This document shows, piece after piece, positions 19,099 through 31,446 of a stretch of 44,333 nucleotides of DNA. Within the stretch, counting starts at the first letter, position 1. Each line of letters opens with the position of its first letter. Origin of the DNA: Phycisphaerae bacterium (GTDB lineage Bacteria > Planctomycetota > Phycisphaerae > Tepidisphaerales > Tepidisphaeraceae); the NCBI GenBank assembly GCA_030448225.1, contig JAUJNJ010000080.1:1-44333 (forward strand), written 5' to 3'. The notes beneath the pieces are model-generated. The model was not told the origin of the DNA and did no database searches. It saw only the letters and a program-made list of their open reading frames with translations. The position numbers and the translations under genes are program-made.

Positions 19099-19605
19099 GT
19101 GGCGGAACGAACAGCCCGAGGCGGCGACGTTGTCCAGCACTTCGACGCCAGGTGCCGAACGCCCGTGCTGATTTTAGTCGCTCTCGGCGTGAGGATAAGC
19201 TTGCGGTTCGTGTGATCCCGGGCGTTGACGGACCTCTCACCACAGACTTTCAGGCAAGTGGCAGGTGGGCGTCTTCAGCAATATAATGATACACCGGACA
19301 TGCGATTGAACTGGGATGCAGGCGACGAAAAGTCAGAAACTTTCACAATCCGTCGCGTCACAGCCAGAACGTGCGGCGGCCGTTTCGTCTTTAAGCGGAA
19401 CGGGCCGTGACCGCTCCCCGGCGCGGGCCGGGCCGCCGTCGCTGACGCTTTTGTTTGACAAGGTGGAACCCGCCGATTACGCCTAGTCAATCCTTCGCCG
19501 ACGGGAACCGATGCCGCCGAGGCGGCAGATCAGGCCGGCGATACCGACGTCACATTCGCGGCCGTCCGCCCGCGGCGAGGCCGGACTCGTTGGCGAGGCC
19601 GAACG
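19099..19605. other. Divergent intergenic region
   Basis: This 507-base gap separates the minus-strand HAD gene from the plus-strand propeller gene, so it should contain two outward promoters. It is noticeably richer in A and T than its surroundings around 19,270-19,350. A candidate plus-strand promoter is listed separately. No gene, RNA structure or inverted element was seen; a 61-codon frame at 19,225-19,410 has no recognisable features. Confidence 0.5.
19455..19483 (+). promoter_or_regulatory. Candidate sigma-70 promoter for the 19.6-40.1 kb gene series
   Basis: TTGACA (19,455-19,460) is a perfect -35 hexamer. Seventeen bases downstream lies TACGCC (19,478-19,483), a poor -10 match, about 120 bases before the propeller start. 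The strength of the -35 in otherwise GC-rich DNA is the only support. Confidence 0.3.
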
Positions 19606-21783
19606 ATGAGCCGTAGGGCAACCGCAGCCGTGGGAATCGCGATCTGGCTGTCGGCGTCCTCGCGCGTCGCCGGCGCGGAGCAGGTCGTCGCCCGGGCCAC
19701 GGCCGCCGGCGACGGGGCGGACGCGCCGGAGAAGAAGCCCGACGGGTTCGCCGTTCGCCGCCTTGAAGTTCACCGACCTGCTCGACGACTTCGCCCGCTA
19801 CGCCGCCCGCAAGGAGTGGGGCGCGTTCCGCGCGGCTCGACGCGCTTGGCCGAGAGCAAGCAGAGCGGGATGGTGCGGACCGACGGCGGGTTCCTCGTGC
19901 CGGGCCGCCGGCGGGTGCGCGAGTCGCTCGCGTCGCTGCCGCCGGAGGGGAAGCAGGCGTTCCGCCTCTTCTACGACCCGAAGGTCAGGCAACTGCTCGA
20001 GCCACTCGACGTCAACCACGCCGCCGCCGGCGGCGCGTCCGGGGCGGCACCGCCGGACGAACTGGCGATCCTGCGCGAGGCGTTCGACCGGTACTTCATC
20101 ACCTCCGCCGGCGATGCCGCCGCCGACCGCCTGGCGACGCCGCCTTCGAGGCCGGCGACTTCGCCACCGCCGCCGCCGCGTGGGGGCCGCGGTGCTGAGC
20201 GACCGCCCCGACACGACGCTGCCCAAGCTCCGTCTGCACGTGAAGCGCGCGGCGGCGCTCGCCCGCCTCGACCGGCGGGCGGAGCTCGAGACGTCGCTCC
20301 GCGTCGTGCGTACCGAGTTCGCCGGCGAGCCGCGTGAAGATCGCCGGCCGCGACGTCGACGCCGCGGAGTACGTCGCGTCGCTCCTGGCCGACGCCACTT
20401 CGCCGACGACGGCCCCTGGCGGCCACGCCCCGCGGTCGCGCGCACGGCGGCGCGGGTGCCGGCGGCGGCGGCGAACCGCCTGAAATCGCGCTACCGGAGC
20501 GGACGCGCCGGCGTGGCAGATCCGGTTCCTCGACGACCCCTCGCCGAGCAGGTGACCGCGCGCAGCGGAACAACCCGGGGCGGCGGGCGGCGGCCTGGGC
20601 GCGGCTCGTCCCGCCCGCGGCGACGGACGGGCGCGTCTACCTGAACTGGCTTGGCGTCTGCTTCTCGCGCTCGACGTCCGCACCGGCAAGCTCCTCTGGC
20701 GGACGCGAAAGTTCGCCGAGCTGGCCGACAAGTTCCAGCCCGCGACGAGCTGCTATGGCGGACCTCGACCGCTACGAGATCGCCGCCGACGGCGACCGTG
20801 TCTTCATCACCGGCGTGAACCTCGACCGGCTGAACTACCACCAGGAGCCGTCGCGCCTCATCTGCCTCGCCGCCGCCGACGGGAAGATCGCCTGGTCGAG
20901 CAGCGTGCGCCTGCTCGCCGAGTGGAGCGCCCTCGGCCGGCCGCTCGCGGCGGGCGACGCGGCTCTACGTCGTCGCCCACCAGCGCCGCACCGGGCAGGA
21001 CCTATCGCTCCTGCCGCCGCTCGCCGACGCGATCCGGCAGTTCTGCTCAGCGCCCCAGGCCGGCACGAATTACTGCGGCACGCCGGACATGCCCTGCTGC
21101 CGCAGCCGTGCTGCACGCCGGCCGGCTCTACGTGCTGACGAACAACGCGCTGCTGGCGGTCGACCTCGCGTCGCGACAGCTCGAGTGGGCCGCCGGCGTA
21201 CGAGATGCCAACCAGCAGGTGTTCTTCAGCGCATGCGGTCGCCGGCGAAGGCGGCGGGGTCGGCCCACTCCGTCGGCTGGACGATGTACCTCAAGGAGCC
21301 GCGGCGGGCGCCGCCGCCTACGCGGTCGACCTGGCGAAGCCGGCCCTCCTCTGCCGCCGGCCCGTCTCGGCGGCCGACGGGATCGCGGGCGTGGGCGGCG
21401 GGCGGCTGTTCACCGCGGGCGAGGACGTCGGCGCGATCGACTTGGCGTCGGGCACGATGAAGTGGAGCACGAAGCTCAGCCTGACCGGCACGAACGCACG
21501 GCCGCTGGTCACCGCCGACCGCCTGTTCTGCTTCGCCGGCCGCGGCGTCTGCGAGATCGACCCGGCCGACGGCGACACCGTGCGCATTCTCCGCGGCGTC
21601 GACCGCGAGTCGATCGGCGGCACGATCTTCCACGCCGGCGGCCGGCTGATCTGCGTCTCGAACTGCGCGGTCACGGCCCGCGCGCCCGGCGGAAGCGCCG
21701 CCGCGTCGACGCGCTGGGCGCCAACGGGTCAGCGCGGCCGCCACGGACAGGACCGCCACGACGCGCGGAGTGATGAGTCGTAG
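19606..21783 (+). CDS. Secreted PQQ/WD40-like beta-propeller protein (frameshifted)
   Basis: ATG at 19,606 starts a signal peptide (MSRRATAAVGIAIWLSASSR, cleaved near VAGA). After a frameshift at about 19,755 comes a helical, TPR-like N-terminal region (LLDDFARYAARKEWGAF, AALARLDRRAELETSLRVV). The C-terminal half shows propeller blades: DVRTGKLLWRTRKFAELA, GDRVFITGVNLDRLNY, CLAAADGKIAW, GRLYVLTNNALLAVDLASRQ then LEW, GRLFTAGEDVGAIDLASGTM then KW, and GRLICVSN. These are the repeated G-x-L/V-Y-x-x-D-x-x-T/S-G-K-x-x-W units of PQQ-like propellers. It is likely periplasmic or surface-exposed. At least six indels interrupt it; alternative terminal frames stop at 21,773 or 21,783. It is first in the co-directional series. 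Confidence 0.7.
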
Positions 21784-21816
21784 TGGTCTCGCAACCACGA
21801 GCACGAGAGCGATCGA

Positions 21817-22683
21817 TGACGTTCACGAGCAGCAGTGTCTTCCGCACGCCGGGCGGGGCCGCTGGCGTGGTTGATGTCGGCGGCCGCGGTCGTGGCGGCG
21901 GGGGCGGGGCCGGTCCGCGCCGAAGCGACCGAGGCGGGCATCGTCGTCGCCGCGCCGGCGAGGTTGGCGCGCTGTCGTCGGTCGAGATCACCGCCACCGT
22001 CAGCGGCGACGCGGAACTCGCGGCCGACGCGACCGTCAAATATCGCGACACGAGCCGCCGCGCGCTCGAGGCGCTGAACGGGCTGAAGATCGCCGGCCTG
22101 ACGGTCGAGCCGGGCGCGGCTTCGCGATCAACCAGGGCGTCGACTCGGCCCAGGCCATGGCGATGATGCAGGGGAACGCGGCCGGTCCGAGCAAGCAGCA
22201 GGTGCAGGTGGCCGAGCAGCTGAAGATCGTCCTGTCCGGCCTCGACAAGCTGAAGGACGAGGAGCTGATGGAGACCGTCCTGAAGGTGATCGACACCGGC
22301 CGCGACGCCGGGCTCGTGATCGGCCGCGCGCCGCGGAACTATTACGAGATGCAGATGATGTACAACAGCGGCGCGCAGGGCGGCGCGCTCGTCACGTTCC
22401 TGCTCGCCGACGCCGACGCGCTGCGGGAGCAGGCGTACAAGGCGGCCATGGCCGACGCGCGCGGGCGGGCCGAGCGCCTCGCGAACCTGGCCGGCGTGAA
22501 GCTCGGGAAGATCGTGGCGGCGGCGACTCGGTCGCCGGCCCCGAGAACAACGCCCAGGCCGCGATGATGGCCGCCTACGGCGCCGCCGCCGCCCGTGCCG
22601 CCGCGCGCGGACCTTCGAGCGGCGTCTTCTCCGAGATCCCGATCAAGGTGAACCTGTCGGTGCAGTTCGAGATCGCCAAGTGA
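21817..22683 (+). CDS. SIMPL-domain (DUF541) periplasmic protein
   Basis: The conserved part reads LSSVEITATVSGDAELAADA then TVKYRDTSRRALEALNGLKI, and later EQLKIVLSGLDKLKDEELME, NYYEMQMMYNSG, ALREQAYKAAMADARGRAER, and IPIKVNLSVQFEIAK before TGA at 22,681. The phrase pattern of a decorated beta/alpha core ending in a V-x-V-x-F strand is that of SIMPL proteins. The N-terminus is damaged: a signal peptide (LAWLMSAAAVVAAGAGPVRA) is read from GTG 21,835 or ATG 21,876, while ATG 21,817 is the first start in the neighbouring frame; frameshifts lie near 21,960, 22,115 and 22,530. It probably acts in the envelope; the family's exact role is unclear. Confidence 0.72.
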
Positions 22684-22699
22684 CAGCGACGCGGCGATA

Positions 22700-22800
22700 A
22701 ACCGCAGATCAGGCAGATTCCACAGATCATGTCGGGAAGAGGCGGAACGATCGTCGCTCGTCGCTTCACCCACATATCTCAGGAATCTTCAGGATCCGCG
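22700..22800. repeat. Small imperfect inverted repeat, CAGATTCC family
   Basis: GCAGATCAGGCAGATTCCAC (about 22,701-22,720) is loosely complementary to CATATCTCAGGAATCTTCAG further right (about 22,772-22,791): the pairing runs AGATTCCxxAGAT against ATCTxxGGAATCT. It sits between the SIMPL and toroid genes and resembles the other intergenic quasi-palindromes of this window in layout but not in sequence. Confidence 0.45.
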
Positions 22801-22837
22801 ACCCCACCCTCGGGGTTTGGGCGTCTGGCAGGGAAAG

Positions 22838-23889
22838 GTGACTCGCGCCGCGATACCGGATCACGCGAGTCCTGCCGCCGCTATTGGCCGTCGTGCTCGT
22901 GGCGTCGTGGCCGTCGCGCGCGGCGGCAGAGGAACTCCTGCCGAAGCACGTCGACGCGGGTGCAGAAGTCGGTCCACCGCGGACTCGAATACCCTCGCCA
23001 AGACACAGGGGCCCGACGGCAACTGGTCCAACGCGCGACGGGCGGCGTACCCGCTCAGCATGGCGTCGCTGGCGGGGATGGCGTTCCTCGCCAACGGCAA
23101 CACCACGACCCGGGGGCCCTACGCCGACAACGTGAGCCGGATCGTCCGCTACCTGCTCGACCACGCGAAGGAGAACGGCCTGATCACCGGGCCGGGCCGG
23201 GAGCAGGGCCGGCCGATGTACGGCCACGGCTTCGGGCTGATGTTCCTCGCCAGCGCCTACGGCATGGAGACCGACCCCCGCATCCGCGATCGCATGCGCA
23301 AGACGATCGTCGCCGCGATCGACCTCACCAGCCGCGGGCAGAGCAACATCGGCGGGTGGACGTACATCCCGGCGGCGGCGACGAGGGTCGGTCACGGTCA
23401 CGCAGATCTGGCGCGCGCGCCTGCCACAACGCGGGGTTCACGGTGCTCAAGGGCGTGATCGAGGAGTCCGTGATACCCTCGAGCCGCTGCCGCACGCCGG
23501 AGGGCGGCATCGCCTACTCGTTCGGCTCGGGCGGGGGCGCCTCGCGATCTCCGCCGCCGCGATCGCCACGCTCTACAACGCGGGCGAGTACGACTCGAAG
23601 CTCGCCGACGACTGCATGGCGTTCGTCTGGAAGTCGTTCCAGGCGAACCACGCGGAGTGGAACGTCTTCGGCCACGGCTTCTACGCCCACCTCTACGCCG
23701 CCCAGGCGTTCTACCAGGCGGGCGACGAGTACTGGGACAACCATTCCCAAGATCCGCGACCGCCTGCTCGGCATGCAGCAGGCGGACGGCTCGTGGACGG
23801 CGACGGCATCGGCCCCGTCTTCGGCACCGCCGTCGCGCTGACGGTCCTCCAGTTGCCGTACCGGTTCCTCCCGAGCCCACCAGCGGTGA
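22838..23889 (+). CDS. Prenyltransferase/squalene-cyclase-like alpha-toroid protein, secreted (frameshifted)
   Basis: A signal peptide (LPPLLAVVLVASWPSRAAA) precedes ELLPKHVDA and then GLEY-LAKTQGPDGNW, the first QxxDGxW-like motif. Repeats continue with AYPLSMASLAGMAFLANGN, GHGFGLMFLASAYGME, SRGQSNIGGWTYIPGG, CRTPEGGIAYSFGSGG, and GMQQADGSWTGDGIGPVFGT then AVALTVLQLPYRFLP. This is the alpha/alpha-toroid of terpene cyclases and protein prenyltransferases, but secreted planctomycete versions lack evidence of cyclase activity and may be structural or glycan-related. The DxDD cyclase motif was not seen. The start (GTG 22,838) and end (TGA 23,887-23,889, needing one last frameshift) are approximate. 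Indels lie near 22,970, 23,390, 23,475, 23,545 and 23,745. Confidence 0.7.
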
Positions 23890-23904
23890 GAATACAGACC
23901 CGGG

Positions 23905-23997
23905 CGAAGATGGAGGATGAGGATGGAAGACGGAGGAAGAGGCGTGCAACCGCGGGCTTGAGTCTTCCTCCACTCTTCCGTCCTCCATCTTCCATCC
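23905..23997. repeat. Intergenic quasi-palindrome, GGAGGATGAGGATGG family
   Basis: The arm at about 23,907-23,940 (GATGGAGGATGAGGATGGAA, then GACGGAGGAAGA) is nearly the reverse complement of 23,963-23,996 (TCTTCCTCCACTCTTCCGTC, then CTCCATCTTCCATC). The loop is only about 22 bases. It lies between the toroid and MoxR genes and is a relative in style of the element at 3,836-4,033, with a different core sequence. Confidence 0.7.
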
Positions 23998-24024
23998 GCG
24001 TATGGCCTCAACACAGGGAGTCGC

Positions 24025-25224
<1,200 letters not shown>

Positions 25225-25260
25225 GAGAGCTAACGTAGCCCCGCGACCCTCAAGCTGCTT

Positions 25261-26240
25261 ATGCCCGAAGCGAAGAACTACCTGCTCGGCGGTCCTCGCG
25301 AGGATCTCGAACCTCGGCCCGCGCGCGCACCGCGTGGTCGAGGGGACGATCTCCGGCCTGCACCGCAGCCGCTGCACGGGCTGAGCGTGGAGTTCGCCGA
25401 CTACCGCGAGTACGCGCCCGGCGACGACCTGAAAGGCCTCGACTGGCGGGCCTACGCGCGGAGCAACCGCTTCTTCATCAAGCAATACGAGGAGGAGAGC
25501 AACCTCCGTGCGACCGTGCTCCTCGACGCCAGCGCCGCGTCCATGAAATACGGCCGCGGCCCGATGACGAAGTTCGACTACGCCGCCACGCTCGCCGCGT
25601 CGCTGGCGAGCCTCTGCGTGCAGCAGCGCGACGCGGTGGCGCTGGCCGTCTTTGACGCCGCCGAGCGCGTCTTCCGCCCCGCGGCCACGCAGCGCGCTCG
25701 CGAAGATCCTCGACGTGCTCGGCGCACGGCCCCGAGCGGCGGACGGAACTCGGTGCGGTGATGTCGCAGGTGTGCGACAAGATCCGCGGCCGCGGCGTCG
25801 TGATCGTGATCTCCGACCTGCTGACCGACCTCGACGCGTTCTACGGGAGCCTCGGCCGCCTGCGGCACAACGGGCACGAGATCCTCGTCTTCCAGGTGCT
25901 CGACGCGGACGAGATCGACCTGCCGTTCAACGACTCGGTCCTGTTTCGCGACATCGAGGGTGCCGAGGAACTGTTCGCCGAGCCGTGGGCGTTCCGCAAG
26001 GCGTACAAGGCCGCGATGGAGGAGTTCGTCGCCGACGTCGCCCGCCGCTGCCGCTTCGCCGGCATCGACCACTTGCTGCTCAAGACGAGCGACGACCTCG
26101 GCGCCGCCCTCAGCCACTATTTGCACGGCCGACAGGCCAGCCGCGGCGGGCCAGCGCCGCGGCGGGAAGATCGGAAATGTGAAATGACCAACGCCGGAGC
26201 CGGAATGACCAATGCCCAAGCCTCGATGACCAATGAATGA
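25261..26240 (+). CDS. DUF58 domain protein (frameshifted)
   Basis: ATG at 25,261 starts MPEAKNYLL. The DUF58 signature is strong: GLSVEFADYREYAPG, then GDDLKGLDWRAYAR and NRFFIKQYEEESNLRATVLL followed by DASAASMKYG, a degenerate VWA-like nucleotide or metal site (DxSxS is altered to DASAAS). The second half reads MSQVCDKIRGRGVVIVISDL, LGRLRHNGHEILVFQVLDAD and DHLLLKTSDDLGAALSHYL. DUF58 proteins partner with MoxR ATPases, encoded immediately upstream. Indels fall near 25,290-25,370 and 25,700-25,745. The last 25 residues (from REDRKCEMTN) are translated from the following repeat element, so the genuine C-terminus is probably near HGRQ, about 26,130. Confidence 0.8.
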
Positions 26241-26420
26241 CCAAGTCCTAATGACCAATCGCAAACGTAGCGAAGCGACCGACGCGCGCCAGAGAGCCGG
26301 GACGTGAGAGAGCCGCGGATGCGAGCGGCGGCCTTACTCGGGGAAGACGCGACCTTCATTGGTCATTGGAGCATGGGGCCTTTGCTGGTCATCGGGGCTT
26401 TCGCGCATTGGGGCTTCATC
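26175..26420. repeat. Intergenic quasi-palindrome, ATGACCAATG family
   Basis: The left arm (about 26,183-26,265) is built of repeated AATGACCAA and GACCAATGCCCAAG units. The right arm (about 26,355-26,415) has the complements TTCATTGGTCATTGG, GCTGGTCATCGGGGC and GCATTGGGGCTTCAT. About 90 bases of unrelated GC-rich sequence separate them. It lies between the DUF58 and BatA/VWA genes, and the left arm overlaps the open frame of the DUF58 gene. Confidence 0.7.
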
Positions 26421-26456
26421 GAAGTCTGACCGAAGAACGACAACCTCCACCCCCTA

Positions 26457-28585
26457 ATGTCCTCCTCTCCCCATCCTCCTCTCCGGCCTGCTCCTGGCGA
26501 GCGTGCCGGTGATCATCCACCTGTTGAACCGCCGGCGGTTCCAGCTCGTGGAGAAGCGCCGATGAAGTACCTGAAGCTGACCGTGAAGACCAACCGCCGG
26601 CGGATGCGGATCGAGCAACTCGTGCTGCTGGCGGTGCGGACGCTCGTCGTCGTCGCCGTCATCCTCGCGCGTCGCGCGGGGCCGGTGCTGTCGCAGACGG
26701 GGATGGGGGCGTGGTTCGGCGGGGCGGGCGCACGGCCTGGCTGCTCGTGATCGACGTCTCGCTCAGCATGGGCTACCAGGCCGACCGCCGCCCCGCGTTC
26801 GACGCGGCGAAGGCGGCGGCCACGCAGCTCGTCAAAGGGATCGGGCGGCAGGACAGCGTCACCGTGCTCACGACCTCCGCGCCCGAGGCGCCACTCGTCC
26901 GCGACGCGCACCTCGACGACCCGTCGAAGGTCGTCTCGTCGATCGCGGCGCTGCAGGCGAGCGACGCCCGCGGCGACTGGCCCGCCACGCTCGCGGCGGT
27001 CGACCGCCACCTCAAGTCCGCCGCGTTCCCGACGCGCGAGGTCGTGCTCGTGACCGACCTGCGGCGCGAGGGGTGGGGCGGGGACGTCACCGCCCTCGCC
27101 AACCGCTGGGCCGCCGAGTCGGTGGAGGTGAAGGTCGTCGACGTCGGCTCCCGCGAGACGGCCAACGTGACGCTCGTCGGCCTCGAACAGCAGGACGCGG
27201 TCGCGCTCCCGGGCGCGGCAGTGAACCTCATGGCGACGGTCCGCAACGACGGGACGGCGCCGTTCACGGCGGCGCAGGCGCAGCTGACGGTCGGCGGCGC
27301 ATCCCGGCCGATCGTGCTGCCCGACGTGGCGCCGGGGGCGACGGCGCGGGTGCCGCTGTCGGTCACGCTCGCCGACGCCGGGCGTCACCCGCTGCTGCTG
27401 AAGTTGCCGGGCGACCCGCTGCCCGCGGACGACGCGCGGTGGCTGAACGTCTCGATGCGGCCGAACCTCGCCGTCACGCTCGTCGACGGCGAGCCGGGCG
27501 GCCGGGCGTTCGAGGGGGAGACCGACTTCCTCGCGCTCGCGTTCACCGTCGGCAGCGTGCCGTGGCGCGTCACGCGGCAAACCGATGCCGAATGGCTCGC
27601 CGCGCCGCCGGGCCGCCCGGACGTGCTCGTGCTGGCGAACGTGGCGTCGCTCCCGCCGGAGCGCGTGGCCGTGCTGAAGGAGCGCGTCCGGGAGGGCGCG
27701 GGGCTGATGATCTTCGCCGGCGAGCAGCTCGACCCCCAGCTCTACAACGACCGCCTGTACGAGAATGGCGCCGGCCTGCTGCCCGCGCGGCTGGAGAAGG
27801 CGTCGGACGAGCCGGTGACGGGGCTCGTCGTCGAATCGCTCGACGCGTCGCCGCTGTCAGCACTCGGCAAGATCGCGCCGGCGGCGCTCGGGCGCGTGGT
27901 GGCGAAGCGGTTCATGCTCTGCGAGGTCGGCCCGCGCGACGAGGGCGTGCGCGTCCTGGCGCGGTGGAACGATCCGGAAGGGCGGCCGGCCGTCGTCGAG
28001 AAAGTGTTCGGCCGCGGCCGCGTCCTGCTCTGGACGGTTACGGCCGACCGGCAGTGGAGCGACTGGCCGGTCGAATCGACCTACGTCCTCGCCGCCCGCT
28101 CCGCCGCGATGGCCGTCGCACGGCCCGACGGGCGGGACGCCACCGTGACCGCCGGCGACCCGATCCGCTACCGCCCCGAGCCGCCTGGCGACGTCGCCGC
28201 CCCGCGCGTCACGCCGCCGGGCACGCCCGCCACGACAGAGGTGATGGGCGTCGAACGGGCGGCGCAGGGCGCCGTGCTTCTCACGCACCCGCGAACCCCG
28301 CACGCGGGGATCTATGGCATTAAGTGGAAGGACGCAGAAGACCGGGAGCGGTCCGACACCGTCTGTGCCAACCCGCATCCCGCCGAGAGCGACCTCCGAC
28401 CGATCGCCGAAGCCGAACTGGCTGAGCTGATGGGGAACCTCGAGGTCCCGATCGTTCACTACCGCGAAGGCGAGACGGCCCTGGCCGGGCAAGGACGCGA
28501 AGTGTGGCGCACGGTCGTGATGACCCTCCTCTGCCTCGCGGTCGCCGAGACGGTACTGGCGGTGTGGGTGGGGCGGGAGCGTTGA
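26457..28585 (+). CDS. BatA-type membrane protein with von Willebrand factor A domain
   Basis: The start ATG at 26,457 is followed, after indel repair, by the BatA N-terminus: [20 protein letters not shown] then RFQLVEWAPMKYLK, and a second membrane helix [20 protein letters not shown]. From 26,711 the frame is clean for 624 residues. The VWA domain begins [13 protein letters not shown] with an intact MIDAS DxSxS motif and continues to [14 protein letters not shown]. Then come a beta-rich CARDB-like region ([14 protein letters not shown]), an amidotransferase-like region ([33 protein letters not shown]), and a C-terminal membrane helix ([20 protein letters not shown]) with a short basic tail. 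It should sit in the inner membrane with the VWA domain outside and work with MoxR and DUF58. Frameshifts lie near 26,470, 26,560 and 26,735. Confidence 0.85.
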
Positions 28586-28843
28586 ATTTGCCGTGCGAAT
28601 TGCCGGGCATTGCCGGTGACGACGAAGCGTGATCACGGCGGAACGGAACTGAGGTGATGGCGACGGACGCGGGCCCAACACCAGCCTTAGCGCGGCCCGT
28701 GCCGCGCAGCGTAGTTCAGCGGTCGGTTGGTTCGGTGATGTGTTTTGATTGTGGAGTGTGGTGCGCTCGGCGGGTCGCGCCGTCGACGAACATCGACTGC
28801 GACGGGTAGCGAACGGACGACGTCAGTAACAGACCGTTTCCCG

Positions 28844-31446
28844 ATGCGGAAATTGATCGAACTACTCCTGGGCATCGACCCCGCCCCCTGGGCCGACGGC
28901 GGCGGGTGGCGGCTGCAGTGGCTCGCGCTGCCGCGGCACGGTTGGGCGCTGGTCCTTTTGCTGGCGCTCGCCGCCGGCGCGTGGGGCGTGCTGTACCTCT
29001 ACCGGCGCGAGGGGCGTAACCTCGCCACGCCGCCGCGCCTAATGCTCGCGTCGCTGCGGATGATCGTGCTGCTCGGCGCGCTGGCGATGCTGCTCGAGCC
29101 GGTGCTCGTGTTCAGCAAGGAGGAGTTCGTCCCGTCGACGCTCCTCGTGCTGAGCGACCGCTCGCAGAGCATGGACCTGCAGGACGCCTACGTCGACCCC
29201 GACCGCGCCGCCGCCCTAGCCGCCGCGCTAAAGCTCGCCGGCCCCGACGACCTCCGCGCCCTCACCCGCGCCCAACTCGCCGCCCGCCTGATGGACACGA
29301 CGCTGGCCGACCGGCTCGCCGCCGACGGCGCCCGCGTCGTGCGCACGCTGCCGTTCGCGACGCAGTTGCTGCCGGACAATTTCCCCGCGGCCAGCTCGCC
29401 CTCGGCGACGCGTCCCGCGACGTCGCCCGCCACGCGATCGGTTGCCGACGTTTCTGCCGTCGCGACCGCTACGGCCACCGCGTCCGCTGCTGGGGCCTCG
29501 ACGTCGTCCCCGTCGTCTTCGACCGCGACTGATTCGGCCCCGGCGACATCTTCGGCCCGCCGTCGAACCCACCGCCGGCGCTGACGTCGCCGCGCGCGGC
29601 GAGGTCGACCGCACCGGCACCGCTGTCGGCACCGCGATCCGCCAGGCTGGCGGCCCACCGCGGGCAGCCGCTGTCCGGCATTCTCCTGCTGACCGACGCG
29701 CAGTCGAACACCGGCAGGCGCCGACCAAGGCGGCCGAGGCGGCGGCGGCGGAGGGGGTGCCGATCGTGGCCGTCGCGATGGGCACGATCGAGGGGCCCAG
29801 CAACGCCCGGCTGACGAAGCTCGAGGTCGCCCGGTCGTCTTCGTCCGCGACCCCAGCCCCGTCCGCGTCGTCATCGAGTCCCGCGGCATGGCCAAGGCCG
29901 AGGCGGGCGTCGTGCTCATGCAGCCGCGACGGCGGGCCGTGGGAGGTGGCGCGGCAGCAGGTGCTGCTCCAGGAACGGGCGTCGTGCAAGAGGTCCCGTT
30001 CGAGGTGAAGGAGGAACGGCCGGCGAAGCTACGTTCTCCAGCGCCCGCCTCGAGGACGCGGGCCCCGAACTACGCGCGACGACAACGTGGCGACGGCCGA
30101 CGTGCGGGCGATCCGCCAGAAGATCCGCGTGCTGTTCGTCGCCGGCAGCACGTCCCCGGAGGTCGAGTTCGTCCGCAACGATCCTCCGCGACGCCGGCCT
30201 GCCGCCTCCACCTGGCTGATGACCGCCGACGCGTAGTACGAGCACCCGGGCAACCCCGCCGTCAAGCGCTCGCCCGTCACGCAGGAGAGCTCAACGAGTT
30301 CGACTGCGTCATCCTCTACGACCCCGCGGCCTGCCTGGGCGACAACTTCCCGCAGCTCCTCACCGAGTTCGTCTCCGCGCCGGCGGCGGCCTCGTCTACG
30401 TCGCGGGCGAGCGGATGACGAAGTCGCTCTTCGATCGGACCGACGACCCGGCCACGGCGTGGGTCTCGATGCTGCCGGTCGTCAGCGAGCCGGGGCTCTA
30501 CCAGACCGAGGTCTCGATGCGCCTCAACGCGCAGTCCCCCTGGCGGCTGGAAATCACGCCCGAGGGCAAGGCCGACCCGATCTTTCAGTTCGACCCCAAG
30601 CCGGAGAAGAACGAGCCGATCCTCGCCAACCTGCCCGGCATGTACTGGCACTTCCCCGTCACCCGCGCCCCAAGCCCGGCGGCCACGGTGCTTGCGCGCA
30701 CGGCGACCCGCGCATGCGGAACAGGCACGGCCCGCACGTGCTGCTCGCCACGCAGCTCGTCGGGCCCGGCCGCACGTTCTTCGTCGGCTTCGACAGCACG
30801 TACCGCTGGCGCTACCCTCAGCGAGCAGCACTTCGACGGGTTCTGGGGCCGCCTGATCGACCGCGCCGGCCGCGGCAAGCAGCTCGGCGGGCGCTACCCG
30901 TACACGCTCTCCGCCGACCGCGCCGGCTATCGCCCCGGCAGCCTCGCCACGATCGCCGCGCGGTTCGACAACCTCGCCGAGCTCGACGCCGGCATCGACG
31001 TCCTCAACGGCGAGGTCGAGGTCGGCGACCGCCCGCCGGTCCCGGTCACGCTCACGCCCCGCGCCGGCGAGCGCGGCGTGTTCGAGGCGAGCTTCCCCGT
31101 CACCCACGCCGGCCCGCACTTCGTCCGCGTCTGGCCGGGCGAGGCCGACCCGCGCGGCGGCGTCGCCAAGGCGGCCACGATGCAGTTCGACGTCGAGCTG
31201 CCGAACCTCGAGTACGAGCGCCCCGGCGTCGACTTCGCCGCCCTCAAGCAGATCGCCAACATCACCGGCGGCGCCGTCTTCGACGCGTCGCAGGCCGAGC
31301 AGATCGCCGCCGCGTTCCGCGTGAAGCAGGTCGCGCGCATGCTCGAGGATCGCCAGGAAATCTGGGACGCGCCGCTCCTGTTCGGCACGGTGCTCCTCGC
31401 GCTGTTCGCGGAGTGGGTGTTGAGGAAGAAATATCGACTGGTGTGA
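28844..31446 (+). CDS. Second VWA-like membrane protein with amidotransferase-like region (frameshifted)
   Basis: ATG at 28,844 begins MRKLIELLLGIDPAPW. Two membrane helices follow (HGWALVLLLALAAGAWGVLY; MLASLRMIVLLGALAMLLEP). The VWA domain starts STLLVLSDRSQSMDLQDAY with a DxSxS MIDAS motif and includes ILLLTDAQSNTG. Later regions read KIRVLFVAGSTSPEVEFVRN and FDCVILYDP (amidotransferase-like), then ATIAARFDNLAELDAGIDVL. A C-terminal helix (APLLFGTVLLALFAEWVLRK) ends the protein at 31,446. Total length is about 867 residues, typical for the partner of BatA-like proteins in planctomycetes. The region 29,390-30,420 contains many indels; 30,690-30,830 two more. A 258-base gap before it shows no gene. 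Confidence 0.78.
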
